In this document: positions 11,693 through 22,194 of the stretch, in pieces | Position numbering within the stretch: the first letter of the stretch is position 1 | Layout of the letters: each line of letters starts with the position of its first letter | NCBI GenBank assembly: GCA_027625915.1 | Contig: JANTQA010000047.1 | Span: 6,696,001 to 6,760,000, forward strand | Reading direction: 5' to 3' | Source of the DNA: Anaeramoeba flamelloides | Taxonomy: Eukaryota > Metamonada > Anaeramoebidae | DNA: 64,000 nucleotides | Program-made: the position numbers and the translations under genes | The notes under the pieces: model-generated | Databases searched by the model: none | What the model was told of the DNA's origin: nothing | What the model saw: the letters and a program-made list of their open reading frames with translations, nothing else

Positions 11693-13136
11693 TTTTTTTT
11701 TTATTGTAATTTAAGGGAGGAGTTTAGAATTCCTCTTGTTTGCCCGAATTCCTAAACTTGAATTTAGAAATCGTATAATAGATTCAAACATACTCTTATT
11801 ATCTACTAAAGCTAATAAAGATATTGAATCTTGTTTATTAATAATATTATAAATATTATTATTATTTAAAATAAGTGAAAAATTATTTTTTTTCTAATTC
11901 AGAAATCCAGATTTTCCGATTATTTTCATAGGCTGGGCAGTTCCAGAGAAAATGATCCAAATCTTCAATGATATCCAAATCTTTATTTATTTTACACAAT
12001 TGACAAAATTGTGATTTATTTTGTTCATAAAATAAGAATATCTATTAAGATAATTTGTATAATTTCTTAACTTTAGAATAGAAGTTGAACCCTTCCATTT
12101 TAAATATTTTTGCTGTTTGTTAATATTACCCTGTATCAAAATTATTTTCAAATAATTTTGTACTTTCCAACTTGGACTATTTTTTAATTGATTAATTCTG
12201 TAAACTTCGAGTTCAGATTCTAATTCTTTTAAATTTCGAGCTTTCCAATTAATGTTTTCTGTTTCTTTTTCTCTGAAGGGGAGAAGATTTATTAATTTAT
12301 CAAATCCCAAAATTTTTAATTTTTGAATTAATTTGAATTTTCTTTTGTAAATTGTGATTCTTGCCAAATCAATTTTTGCTTCAGTTTTATAGATAAGTCT
12401 TGGTGAATGTGGGGTTATTAAAAGCGATTCTGTGATTTTCTTATTAATCCAAATATCAATTTTTTTGAAATCGGATTCTGTAAAGTCAAATATCTCCAAC
12501 CCATATAATAGTTGACTATGTAAAACGGCTTTAAAGAATTGAATTTTTAACCCATTAGAAAAATTCCTTTCTTTAAAAATATGTAGGATTTTTTCAAAAT
12601 TATTATTGACTTTATCAAAGTTAAATTTTAGATGAGTTTTTTTATCTAACCAAATACCAAGATATAAAATTTCTTTTGGTATTAGGGTTTTTTTTTGTTT
12701 TATCATCATTTGGATTCATTCCAAAATCTTTTATTATTTTATATATTTTTTGTAATTGATAATTTATTTCAATCATTGATCCTTTCATTATTAATATCAA
12801 ATCATCAGCAAACATCTGTACGTGTATTGCTAGTGAATTGATTTTTTCTAAAAGAAAATGAGAAATAAAACCAAATAATAGAGGAGATAATGGATCTCCT
12901 TGGTAAACACCTATTCCTTCCTTTGAGTAATAAGCAAGTAGAAACATTTTTTAAAATTTCATTTTTGATAAATTTTTTAATTGAGTGATAAATCAATGAA
13001 TGATGAATAGAGTCAAAACATTTTTGAATATCAATTGTAACTATATATACATTTTCATTTTTCTTTGTTTTTTCTATAATTTTTTTATATTTATATAATA
13101 AATTCAAAACAGCAATCCGTGTATCTAATTTTTTCT

Positions 13137-13337
13137 TACAGTCAGTTTCACTTTTAAGGCTCAAACTTTCAACGAAATTTAAGGCACAAAAAAATCTCAA
13201 ATTAAGGCACAAAATTTGGAAATTTTTTTTTTACAATTTATTTTTACTAGAATTTGAATTTTGTGCCTTAATTTGAGATTTTTATTGTGCCTTAAATTTC
13301 GTTGAAAGTTTGTGCCTTAAAAGTGAAACTGACTGTA
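13137..13337. mobile_element. Palindromic MITE, family M1, copy 2
   Basis: TA-CAGTCAGTTTCAC begins it and GAAACTGACTG-TA ends it. It is very similar to copies 1, 3 and 4, and interrupts LINE-1 ORF2 in the reverse transcriptase just upstream of motif A. Confidence 0.9.
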
Positions 13338-15344
13338 AATCCAAATTGTTTTTTTGATACTATGTCCCAAGAATCTTGTATCCCAGCATATAATAATTTA
13401 AGAAAAAATCTTGGGAGTGTTTTGTTTATGGAAATGGGTCTATAATTAAGTGGGACCCCCTCATCTCCTGATTTATGAATGAATAATATATTTCTTTTTT
13501 TGATAAAATTAATATTTTTTTGAGAAATATCTTGTATCCAATTTAGAAATATTTTTTTGAATTGTAATTAGAAAATTTTCATAATTTAAATAAAATTCGT
13601 TATTTTGATTTTTACTTGATTTATAATGTTTAATTTTGTCAAAATCTTGAACTGATTTATTTTTCTGATATTTAATTAATTCTTCGATTTTGGCAACTGA
13701 GAATATTTCTTTAATTTCTAAATCAAATAAATTTTCTTTATATAAATAATAATTTTTTATAAAATTTATTATATATTTTTTTGGTTTTTTTACTTATTGA
13801 TTTGACATAATTAAAATAGGATTTTTCCAAATTATTATTATTTAAAATCATTTTTTTTGAAGATTCTCTTATCCGGCTAAGTTTTTTCCAAAAATTATAA
13901 TTACTTTCGAATTCCATATTAATTTGATCAATTAGTTTTCGATACTTATTATTATTTCTATCTTTAATTTCTTTTATCAACTCTTTATTATCATAAACTC
14001 TGTTAATCAAACTAAATAATTTTAATTCATTTTTAGGTATATTCAAAACTACTCTATCTTTCATTATAAATTGTTTTTTAAACTTTTTGAAGATAGATTC
14101 TGTTACTTTATAATTATTATTTTTAAAAAATAGATTGAAATTTTTTTGAAAATTAAATACATCTTTTATACAATATGTTTTTTTTAATTTCCCATTTTTT
14201 ATTAATATTAAATTGATTTAATATTGCGTTATGGTCACTAATTGTATTTTTAATAGAAATTGATTTATTTTTTTTTTAAAATTTTATTATTTGTGATGAA
14301 ATAATCTAAATTGTTTTCATTCCGACTTGGTCTATTATTTGAAATTATTTTAAAATTATAAAGTGAAAATTGTTTAATTTGAATCTCATTTAAATTAAAA
14401 TCACCCCCGATAATGGTTTTGTGGAATTGATATTGTTGTAAAATATTTTTAATTTTTTTTATAAAAACTAAATTTCTATCATATCTTTTATATAAATTAA
14501 TTATAATATAATCTGTGAATTGTATCCCCATTATATCCGGATCTGGAACTAATATTTCTCTTGTAAAATCTTTAAAAAATATTTTTTACAATTATTAGTA
14601 AACCACCTTTTCTATTTTTATCACCATAAGATTTTTTAGTTATTGAGAAATAATTTATAAAATATGGCGTTTTTTGTAATTTTTGTTTCTTGAATTAAAC
14701 AAATATCTATATTATATTTTAATAAAAAAGATTCTAAAATTGCAATTTTATTTTTTATCATTTAATCCCCGAATATTGAATGATAAGATTTTTATATTAA
14801 TAAGTTTATCGTTATATTCTCTTTTTTTTCCTTTTAGTAATAAAGATTTTTTATTTTTTTGAAAGTAAAAAATATATAAGTTTCTTGGTATTAAATAATT
14901 TATTTTTAAACGATATTTTATATAATAATTAATTTTATATTTTAAATCCCATATTTCAATTAAATTATTTCCTTTTCTTTGATATCGTATCACTGGACGA
15001 TTGTTTATAAGATCGAAAATCTCTAAAGTTGAAATATTCTTTTGAGAAAAAATTAATTTATTTTTATTTGGAACATTTTGCAATTTTTTGATAATTTTAC
15101 ATTTATCCATATTAGAAAAATGTATGATTGTTTTATCATTTTTTGCATTTTTTTTAAAATCAAATTTGAAATTAAAGTTTAACTTTTTCAGATTGATGAA
15201 TATTCCTCTATGATTATTTATTAGTTTAATTATTAAAATAAATATTTTTGAGAATTGTAAGGATGTGTCATTAAAATTATAATCTCCATATAAATTGATA
15301 AAAGAGTAATTAAAGGATTTTTTAATCCAATATTTTATTTGTAG

Positions 15345-15547
15345 TATAGTCAGTTTCACTTTTAAGGCACAAACTTTCAACGAAATTTAAGGCACAAAAA
15401 AAAATCTCAAATTAAAGCACAAAATTCAAATTCTAGTAAAATAAATTGTAAAAAAATAAAATTCCAAATTTTGTGCCTTAATTTGAGATTTTTATTGTGC
15501 CTTAAATTTCGTTGAAAGTTTGTGCCTTAAAAGTGAAACTGACTGTA
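15345..15547. mobile_element. Palindromic MITE, family M1, copy 3
   Basis: Same palindrome and TA flanks as copy 1. The first base of the left end is T instead of C. It interrupts the N-terminal part of LINE-1 ORF2. Confidence 0.9.
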
Positions 15548-15777
15548 AAACATTAAAGAATTATTTGTTTTTCGGGTGTTTTTTCTTTCAAATGTATTTA
15601 AAAAGTCAAAAATTTCTTTATCTGCTTGAATTTTTAAAAAATTCAAATTATTTTTATTTAAGTTACTCATTAAACTATTAAAATTACCATTAAACTCAAA
15701 TCTTTTAAAATTAAAATTATTTTTCAAGATTAAATTATGATTGGGGGTATTATGATTATTGATTCCATAAAAATCGG

Positions 15778-17386
15778 CTAGAGATTTTTTCTTATTTTTT
15801 TAGTTTTCTTTTTATTGTGTTTTAAATTTATTTCTTTTTTATCAATTTCATTGTCATCTTTTTCAATCTCTATTTCGATTTCTTTATCATTATTTTCATT
15901 TTTGTTATTTGAAATATTTTTTTCAATATCATTTTGAAGTTTTTTAATAGTTTTTTGTTTATTTTCAATAATTAATTGTAATTTTTTATTTTGATTTTTT
16001 AAATCTAAAATTATTTTTTCATAGTATTCAGTAGATTTTTGATTGTTTAACTTTTCTTTTGATTCTTTTTTTGAAATATTTTTTTCAAAGGCCCTTTTAA
16101 TAATTAATTTATTTCGATTAACTCTCATTCCATTTAATTTTAAAGATTTTTCTCTCAATTCTTTTGTTTGAAATGTAATAAATGAATAATTTCTTTTTTT
16201 CTTCTTAATAATTTTAATATTTTTTTCTTCTGGTTTAAATTCTTTAAATAAATTAAATAATTTTTTTTCATTTATATTTTTTGGTAGATTAAAAATTATA
16301 ATTTGATTATTTGAAATTTTTAAATTTTTTAGTTGTGTTTTATCATTTTTTTGATAATTTGGTTTATAAAAGGTTGAAGATTTAGTATTATTTTTATTAA
16401 GAAATTCTTTTTGGAACCATTCATTTTCTTTATTGTTATAGCTTTTATGAGTGTTATTTTGATGTTGGTCTTGGGTTGGATTTTCACTGTTTTTGGTTTT
16501 TTCTTTCAAATTAAAAAATTTCTTTATAAAAATTCTTCTATTGTGTAGGGATAATTTACCCGAATGTTTTAGTAAGTTTAAATATGCATTCTTATTAGTA
16601 AGGGTAATTTTAGCACTCCCTTTGAAACGCTTATAACTATCATAATATAATTCTATATCTTTGAATTGAGAGATTTTCTTCAGCAAATTTTTAATTTCAG
16701 TCAATTTAGCACGATATGGTAGATTACACATAAAGACCGTATTTTTTGCGATTTCCTTGTTATGTGAAAAAAAATTTTTTTTTGATGAAAGATCTCTTTT
16801 GTGATCTTTTTTTTATCATTTTTTTTATTTGTTGTCGAATCACGATTTTGATTTCTAAGACCTTTTTTGGTAGTATGTGTGTTCGTGTCATTGCCTTTCG
16901 ATGAGTAATTTTTTCTTTTATTTTTATTATTTTTTTTTTCTTTTTTTTTAAAAAAGTTTTATTTTTGTTTCTTGAGTGATTGTGTTGATGGGAGTTGTTT
17001 TGTCGACGCATACACTGAGAATTATTTTTTTGCTCTTCTTTTTCTTTTTCTTTTAATTCATTATTTGCTAAATAAGAATTTTTTTTTTTCTTTTTTTTTT
17101 TCTTGTTTTTGTTTTTATTTTTTTCTCGAGGTTCATATTCTGTTACTGTGATTGTTCTTTTACAAAAAGAAAATTTGTTTGAAAGCTGTTGTTTCATTCT
17201 TATTTCATTGGCTTTTGATAATGGTGTAAGAATAGCGAGTCCATTGTTCGGGTTTTTTTTATTTTGTAAAATTTCCAAGTTTGGTGAACAATGGGTTTTC
17301 TTTTTTATAAGTTGAACTAGTTTATCAATAGAATATTGTCTCGGCAAGTTTTTTATAAATAGTTTCCTAATTTTATTTGTTTTCAT
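15778..17386 (-). pseudogene. LINE-1 ORF1: RNA-binding protein with RRM-like domains, frameshifted
   Basis: The first frame (Met at 17386) opens with RKLFIKNLPRQYSIDKL, an RNP2-like start of an RRM. It runs into a Lys-rich and His/Asn-rich linker. After a frame change, probably near 16950, the second frame (16731-15778) holds two more RRM-like folds, one starting MCNLPYRAKLTEIK and one with IIIFNLPKNINEKKLF and RNYSFITFQT. A coiled coil (DLKNQNKKLQLIIENKQKTI) and a basic tail follow. RRM-bearing ORF1 proteins that bind the LINE RNA and form trimers by coiled coil are well known in L1/Tx1-type elements. No other host role is suggested. Confidence 0.75.
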
Positions 17387-17461
17387 ATTTTGTAATTGTT
17401 TCAAATTAAAAGTATGATTTTGCTGCAAATATAAAAAAAAGTAAAAAAAGTAAAAAAAAAT

Positions 17462-17479
17462 AAAAAATTGTTTTCTTTT
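17462..17479. repeat. LINE target duplication, copy 3 (5' flank of LINE-1)
   Basis: An exact copy of AAAAAATTGTTTTCTTTT lies immediately beyond the 5' end of LINE-1. Together with the other two copies it brackets both LINEs. Confidence 0.6.
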
Positions 17480-17615
17480 CATTTTTTTTTTAACAAAATT
17501 TAAAATCTCAAACAAATTTTATGATCAAACTAATAATTACCCATTCGAACAATATAATTGAATATAAGATAGATGTGTTTTCTTACAATGGAGTTGTTAC
17601 ATTCACAATTTTAAA

Positions 17616-17815
17616 TACAGTCAGTTTCACTTTTAAGGCACAAACTTTCAACGAAATTTAAGGACAAAAAAATCTCAAATTAAGGCACAAAATTTGGAAT
17701 TTTATTTTTTTACAATTTATTTTACTAGAATTTGAATTTTGTGCCTTAATTTGAGATTTTTATTGTGCCTTAAATTTCGTTGAATGTTTGTGCCTTAAAA
17801 GTGAAACTGACTGTA
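17616..17815. mobile_element. Palindromic MITE, family M1, copy 4
   Basis: Same ends and TA flanks as the others. It is inserted in the right part of the outer inverted-repeat element, outside the LINEs. Confidence 0.9.
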
Positions 17816-18383
17816 ACCAAAAAGAATAAAGAATAATTTTCCTTCTTATTGGTGATCGATCAAACAAAAACCTTTAAGCTCTAATTGTGTTTTCTGTCCA
17901 ATACAAAGATGCTCAAAGAAGAAAAAGAACAAGAAGACAAATCTATATAAAATCTGAATAATTGGTGATAATCTGATAAGGATGTTGTGATAGCTAATGA
18001 AAAGTTTACCAACCCCTTTTTGCTTTCGGAGAATATTGAAAATCTTTTAACCCAAGATCACATTCTTTAAAAAACAGGTAAAGGGTTGTTTGTTTTAGAA
18101 TCTCTTTTATTCAACTCAATTTAAAACACCACGATTAACTGAAAAAATATTTATTTCTATTTATTTCTTATTGTTGTTGATCTTAACGGACCGATAGGTT
18201 TGCCAACCAAACAAAATTAAAACACAATAAAACTCTTGGATCTGATCCTTGATTGGATCAAGAATCTTTTTTGTTGTTTTTTCAAAGAATGAGTTTTTTC
18301 ACCTAATCTATTTTTTGATCAAAAAAAATTTTTTTGTTTAAATATTTCTCAATTAACCCAAAAACCCATCAACTATGATATCA

Positions 18384-18537
18384 CGATCACTTTTTAATCG
18401 CGATATTTTAGTCATTTATCGCGATTTTATAGAATTATCGCGATTTGTTATATTATCACGATTTTATGATATATCGCGATTTTCTGATATTATCGTGATT
18501 TGATGGAAATTATCGCGATTTTTGTAAATTTATCGTG
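18384..18537. repeat. Subterminal ATCGCGAT array of the outer element
   Basis: About eight motifs of the form TATCGCGAT, or its CG-to-TG and CG-to-CA variants, occur at intervals of roughly 20 bases. The left end has the same motif at 9172-9235. The regular spacing suggests protein binding sites, probably for a transposase. The variants look like CpG decay, which would fit cytosine methylation, but that is inference. Confidence 0.6.
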
Positions 18538-18799
18538 AATTAATCATGTTATCATCAAAACCTCTATTATATTTCAATTCCTGACTATCCATAATGTAAT
18601 GTTAATGATGATTTCTATTTAGATTTATTAGAAGTTAAAAAAGAATTTTTTTTGTTGTTTCATCAAGATATTATATAAAATATTGACATTAGAACAAATT
18701 GTGATGTTTGAATAAATATTTTTATTAAAAATGAATTACAATTCAATAGATGTTAAATTTAGGATAATTTATAAGGTTACTGAACATTTTTGTCTATTA

Positions 18800-19420
18800 A
18801 AAAAACCATATTAAGGGAAGAGCCATACTGGTTAAAAATAATTAATTGAAATCAAAAAAAAAAAGAAAAAATGTAATTTTTATGAGTTTCTAATAACAAT
18901 CAAAAATTAACCAACATGTGATGCGTGTTTGGAATCTAAAAATAAAGAAATAAAAACAAGGAAATTTGTTGAAAAAAACTCCAAAGAGTGACACAAAGTG
19001 CCCAATTTGAATAGTTCTGAATTTAAATTTTTAAAACAACTTTGTTAGTTTCAAAGTGCCTAACTCTTTAGCACTTTTAGAGATCTCGAACATTTTTTGA
19101 TTTTTTTTTTTTCATTTTTAAAATAAATTATTTATATCAAAAAACTTAAAAAATCCTTACTTTGCCAAATATAGAGAGTTACAATACAGCAACAAATTTG
19201 ATTAAAATGAATTGAATTGATTGAATAGTTTAAGAAAATAGTTTGTTTTAAATTGAAGAAATTTAACCCTTTGGAAATTTAAAATTTAGAAAGAAAATAG
19301 TTTTTTTAAAATTTATTTGTTAGAATTCAGAATTTTCATAAATTTTTTATAGAATTTTTCTCAATGAAATACTATTAATCTTTTTTTACTAATTGATTTT
19401 TTTTCTAATTGAGTTCCTAT
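18800..19420 (-). repeat. Dispersed repeat family A, copy 2
   Basis: It matches 3450-4060 and the Pumilio-intron copy in reverse orientation. Landmarks are CTTTGCCAAATATAGAGAG, CCCTTTGGAAATTTAAA and a left end with GGTTAAAAATAATTAATTG. It also shows the uninterrupted TTATTAGAAACTC site (as complement) at the point where the Pumilio-intron copy carries a Tc1-like insertion. Confidence 0.7.
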
Positions 19421-19454
19421 CAATTTTTTATTTCTAAATTCAAATTTTCGAGAA

Positions 19455-19660
19455 TTACATATAAACTCCATTTCAAAATCATTGACCCAGAAAAAATCAA
19501 AATTTGAAAATAAATATTTTTATAAATTGAATTTATCTATTACTATAAAAAAATTACTCTTTTAATATTCAGTTCTATAGATTAGAAATATTTGGTTTTC
19601 ATCAAAGATAAAACAAAAACAAGTAAAAAAAAATTGGTACATTTATTATTAAATTTAGTG
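19455..19660. repeat. Dispersed repeat family E, copy 1
   Basis: It aligns by eye with 33615-33840 in the same orientation (AAACTCCATTTCAAAA, then TTTTTATAAATTGAA and AGAAATATTTGGTTTTCATC). It has no coding frame. The rest of 18567-20179 shows no gene. Confidence 0.6.
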
Positions 19661-20179
19661 TACTTGAAAACAAATTATAATATTTGAATTTATTGCTAAT
19701 AAGATCCTTGTAAACTATTTAATTTTATTGGAATTTTTTAACTTTGTGCCATAAAGTAAATTACTATTTTTAGTTCTTAACATTTTACCCTTTGTAATAC
19801 TATGTAATTTTTTTTTGTAATTTGTATTTTGGAATTAAAAAAAGTACAATTTCAGCTATACTTTTCGGTATCAAACCATTGGTTGAATATAATGTAAATT
19901 CACCATACGTGGCTCAAGTATTAATGATGTCTTTTAATATTTTATTAATTTGATTGTATATCCAGTAAAAAGTGTTCATTAAACTATTGTTTAAAAAGAT
20001 TAATCAGAATTTTTTAGAATTCAATAATTGCTTTTTAAGTGAGTGGTTTATAATTTTGTGCTTTTTATTGAAATACCTGGGGACAGCTCTCCACATAATC
20101 CAAAATATTTGGATATTCAGTCCTCATTTTTATTCAATTTGTTATTGTTCTTTCAACAATTTCTTTGCTTTCAATTAAT

Positions 20180-21889
20180 ATGAGTAACCAAACAAAAGAA
20201 AAACTAAACAAAAAACAAGAAACAAAAACTACAAAAGAAAAAGAAAAAGAAAAGGAAAAACAAGACAAGCAATTTATTCAAGAAGGATTGGCGCTGATTT
20301 CAAACCCAAAAGACAATAGTGTCTTTTATAACCCTGTCCAGATAATTAACCGAGACATGAGCACGCTAGTGATTCAAACATATGCACAACTAATTACACA
20401 AGAATTGACTAAGATTGGCAAAAAGAAGAAGAACAAAATCCCAAGCATCCAATATCGAAAAGACAGAAAGTCCATCAGCTTTCAAATCAAGGAGGAAGCA
20501 ACAAAAAGAATCAAAAATCGATCTTTTGAAGAATTCAAAGGATTAAAAATCTTGGAAGCCCTTTCTGCTTCCGGTCTACGAAGCATCAGGTATTTTAAAG
20601 AAATTGATGGGGTATCAAAGATTCTAGCCAATGACCTCTCTGAGACTGCATATGAGTCAATTCAACAAAACGTAAAATTGAATCAATTAAACCCAGAAAG
20701 CGAGGTGATCCCAACACACAGCGACGCGATCGACTTAATGATGAAGCACCGCCAATTAGAATTGCAATTTGACGTGATCGATTTGGATCCCTATGGCTCT
20801 CCATCCATTTTTTTAGAGCCGACCATCCAGTGCATCAAATCTGGTGGGCTGCTGTGTGTCACCTGTACAGACATGACGGTTTTGTGTGGCAGCAACCCAA
20901 CCAATGTGCATACCAAGTACGGCGCATTGCCCATCAAAAAGTACTATTGCCATGAATTTGCCTTGAGGCTGGTCCTGGGGACACTTGAAAAAACTGCAAA
21001 CAAGTTCAAAAAATATATTGTCCCAGTGCTCTCCTTATCAATGGACTTTTATATTCGGATGTTTGTGAGGGTCTTTGAAGGTCCCGGCGAAGCAAGGAAG
21101 GGCGCCTCAAAATTGTCGCATGTTTTCCAATCGACGATATCCAACCAGTTTCAGTTTATTTCGCTTGTCGACACCAAGTACGATAGCCAAAACAAAAACA
21201 AGAATAACCAAAATCCTGATTTGTTCCGACCAAATACGATCTCAAATACAAATCTATTTGATCCAAACTTCAAGCAGAGCTGGAAAATTGCTGGGCCAAT
21301 CTGGAACCAGCCAATCCATGACCAAAACTTTGTTGAAAAGGCGATCGACTTTTTGACCCAAAACAAACAAGAGCTTTCTTTTTCCACACATAAAAGAATG
21401 CTTGGAATTTTAAAAATGGCCAAATCAGAATTGCCCGACTCCCCATTATATTATTCCCTACAGGACCTAAACGCAACTTTTAAGGGATCTTGCTTGCCCT
21501 TAAAAAAGCTAAAATCCGCCTTGGTAAATGCTGGGTATAAGCAGTCAGGTACCCATTGCTTAAAAAATGCAATAAAGACAAACGCACCAATAGATTATAT
21601 TTACCAAATTTATTACGCCTGGTTTGAACAAAACGGCGAAAAGGAACAAGTAACCAAAAAATTAAAAATTAACCATCCCTATTTGTTACATTTATTTTCC
21701 CAATTCTCTGAATTGGAACCAAATCAAATCAAAATCGATTTTACACCACCCAAAGACGTGAAAAATGAATCTTCAATCAAAGCATTTTTTCCCAACCCTG
21801 AAAAGCACTGGGGCCCCAAAAAAAGAGCTTCGGGCAAATCAGCAGTCAAAGAAAATCCACAAAATACAGACAAAAAACAAAAAAATTAA
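20180..21889 (+). CDS. TRM1: tRNA (guanine26-N2)-dimethyltransferase (Trm1)
   Basis: The enzyme transfers two methyl groups from S-adenosylmethionine to G26 of tRNAs in nucleus and mitochondria. This single-exon gene gives 569 residues, near the usual size of fungal Trm1. A Lys/Glu-rich tail (1-30) precedes the core. The SAM loop is LEALSASGLRSIRYFKE (about 125-141), followed by NDLSETAYESIQQN. The catalytic DPYG is in VIDLDPYGSPS (about 199-209), and TCTDMTVLCG and YGALPIKKYYCHEFALR are highly conserved blocks. The C-terminal domain has GPIWNQPIHD, YYSLQDL and SGTHCLKNAIKTNAP. Odd feature: the CxxC that normally follows ASKL.yvyQ is absent; here the text is ASKLSHVFQSTIS. Codon use is less AT-biased than in the flanks. 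ATG 20180 is taken as start; an in-frame extension upstream has no other ATG. Confidence 0.95.
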   Translation: MSNQTKEKLNKKQETKTTKEKEKEKEKQDKQFIQEGLALISNPKDNSVFYNPVQIINRDMSTLVIQTYAQLITQELTKIGKKKKNKIPSIQYRKDRKSISFQIKEEATKRIKNRSFEEFKGLKILEALSASGLRSIRYFKEIDGVSKILANDLSETAYESIQQNVKLNQLNPESEVIPTHSDAIDLMMKHRQLELQFDVIDLDPYGSPSIFLEPTIQCIKSGGLLCVTCTDMTVLCGSNPTNVHTKYGALPIKKYYCHEFALRLVLGTLEKTANKFKKYIVPVLSLSMDFYIRMFVRVFEGPGEARKGASKLSHVFQSTISNQFQFISLVDTKYDSQNKNKNNQNPDLFRPNTISNTNLFDPNFKQSWKIAGPIWNQPIHDQNFVEKAIDFLTQNKQELSFSTHKRMLGILKMAKSELPDSPLYYSLQDLNATFKGSCLPLKKLKSALVNAGYKQSGTHCLKNAIKTNAPIDYIYQIYYAWFEQNGEKEQVTKKLKINHPYLLHLFSQFSELEPNQIKIDFTPPKDVKNESSIKAFFPNPEKHWGPKKRASGKSAVKENPQNTDKKQKN

Positions 21890-22194
21890 AAGATAGACTT
21901 TTTGATATACAAACCAATTTAGCCCAAGAAAAAATCATTTTTAAATAAATTGTCCACTATTAATCTTAAATTTATTTTCGTAAATTTCCTTCATTAAATT
22001 AATTAATATAAAGATTTGTTAAATGGCTTTTTACCTGCCTTTGAAACATTTTAAATTGTTTTTTTTTTTTTTTTTAACAAGAAATTGAAATAATATTCCT
22101 GAAATGGCCATTTTTAAGAGGTATGACAAAAAGCTTTTGAAAGTTTAACTATAAAACAGTCGCTGAATCCCAATTTTAGCCTTTTTTTAAGTGC

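Larger units (their letters stand above)
11711..15727 (-). pseudogene. LINE-1 ORF2: endonuclease and reverse transcriptase, interrupted
   Basis: Moving down the minus strand, the endonuclease begins near 14790 with ILSFNIRGLNDKK and continues with IIGGDFN and NLDYFITNN (14420-14280), which are exonuclease-endonuclease-phosphatase motifs. The RT then shows TIDIQKCFDSIHHSLIY (motif A, near 13050), GVYQGDPLSPLLF (near 12910) and MFADDLILIM (catalytic motif, near 12810). The thumb/connector follows (12700-12010), with the same RLIYKTEAKIDLAR and SPSWKVQ blocks as LINE-2, and then a Cys-rich end near 11990. About 400 unrecognised residues precede the endonuclease. Two MITEs and several frame changes break the gene. 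Confidence 0.85.
11691..17461 (-). mobile_element. LINE-1, nearly full-length two-ORF non-LTR retrotransposon
   Basis: It reads from about 17461 (5' end) to a poly-A tail at about 11693-11702. ORF1 (17386 to 15778) encodes RRM-type RNA-binding domains. ORF2 (about 15727 to 11711) encodes an apurinic-type endonuclease, a reverse transcriptase and a C-terminal Cys/His region. This layout fits the L1/Tx1 group. There are no LTRs. Two M1 MITEs (13137-13337 and 15345-15547) interrupt ORF2, and there are several frame changes, so this copy is dead. Without the MITEs it measures about 5.4 kb. Confidence 0.88.
9126..18566. mobile_element. Terminal-inverted-repeat element with ATCGCGAT subterminal repeats, holding nested LINEs and MITEs
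   Basis: GAGGTTTTGATGATAAC at 9128-9144 is repeated exactly as its complement at 18548-18564. A TA dinucleotide flanks each end (9126-9127 and 18565-18566). Just inside both ends are many copies of a TATCGCGAT-like motif: three to four on the left (9172-9235) and about eight on the right (18384-18537), some as TATCGTGAT. I saw this motif nowhere else in the window. Subterminal motif arrays next to short TIRs are typical of cut-and-paste DNA transposons, where they bind transposase. Without the nested LINEs and one MITE the element would be about 1.2 kb and has no transposase frame, so it is probably non-autonomous. Alternatively it could be a larger composite that mobilises the whole 9.4-kb block. 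Confidence 0.65.

Noticed and set aside
13000-13212. Frame running from the reverse transcriptase into the MITE
   Set aside because: The N-terminal half is MITE sequence read through by chance; it is not a gene fusion.
9126-18566. LTR retrotransposon or virus-like element as an explanation for the reverse transcriptase
   Set aside because: There are no LTRs, no protease, integrase or capsid, and the endonuclease plus poly-A end identify LINEs.
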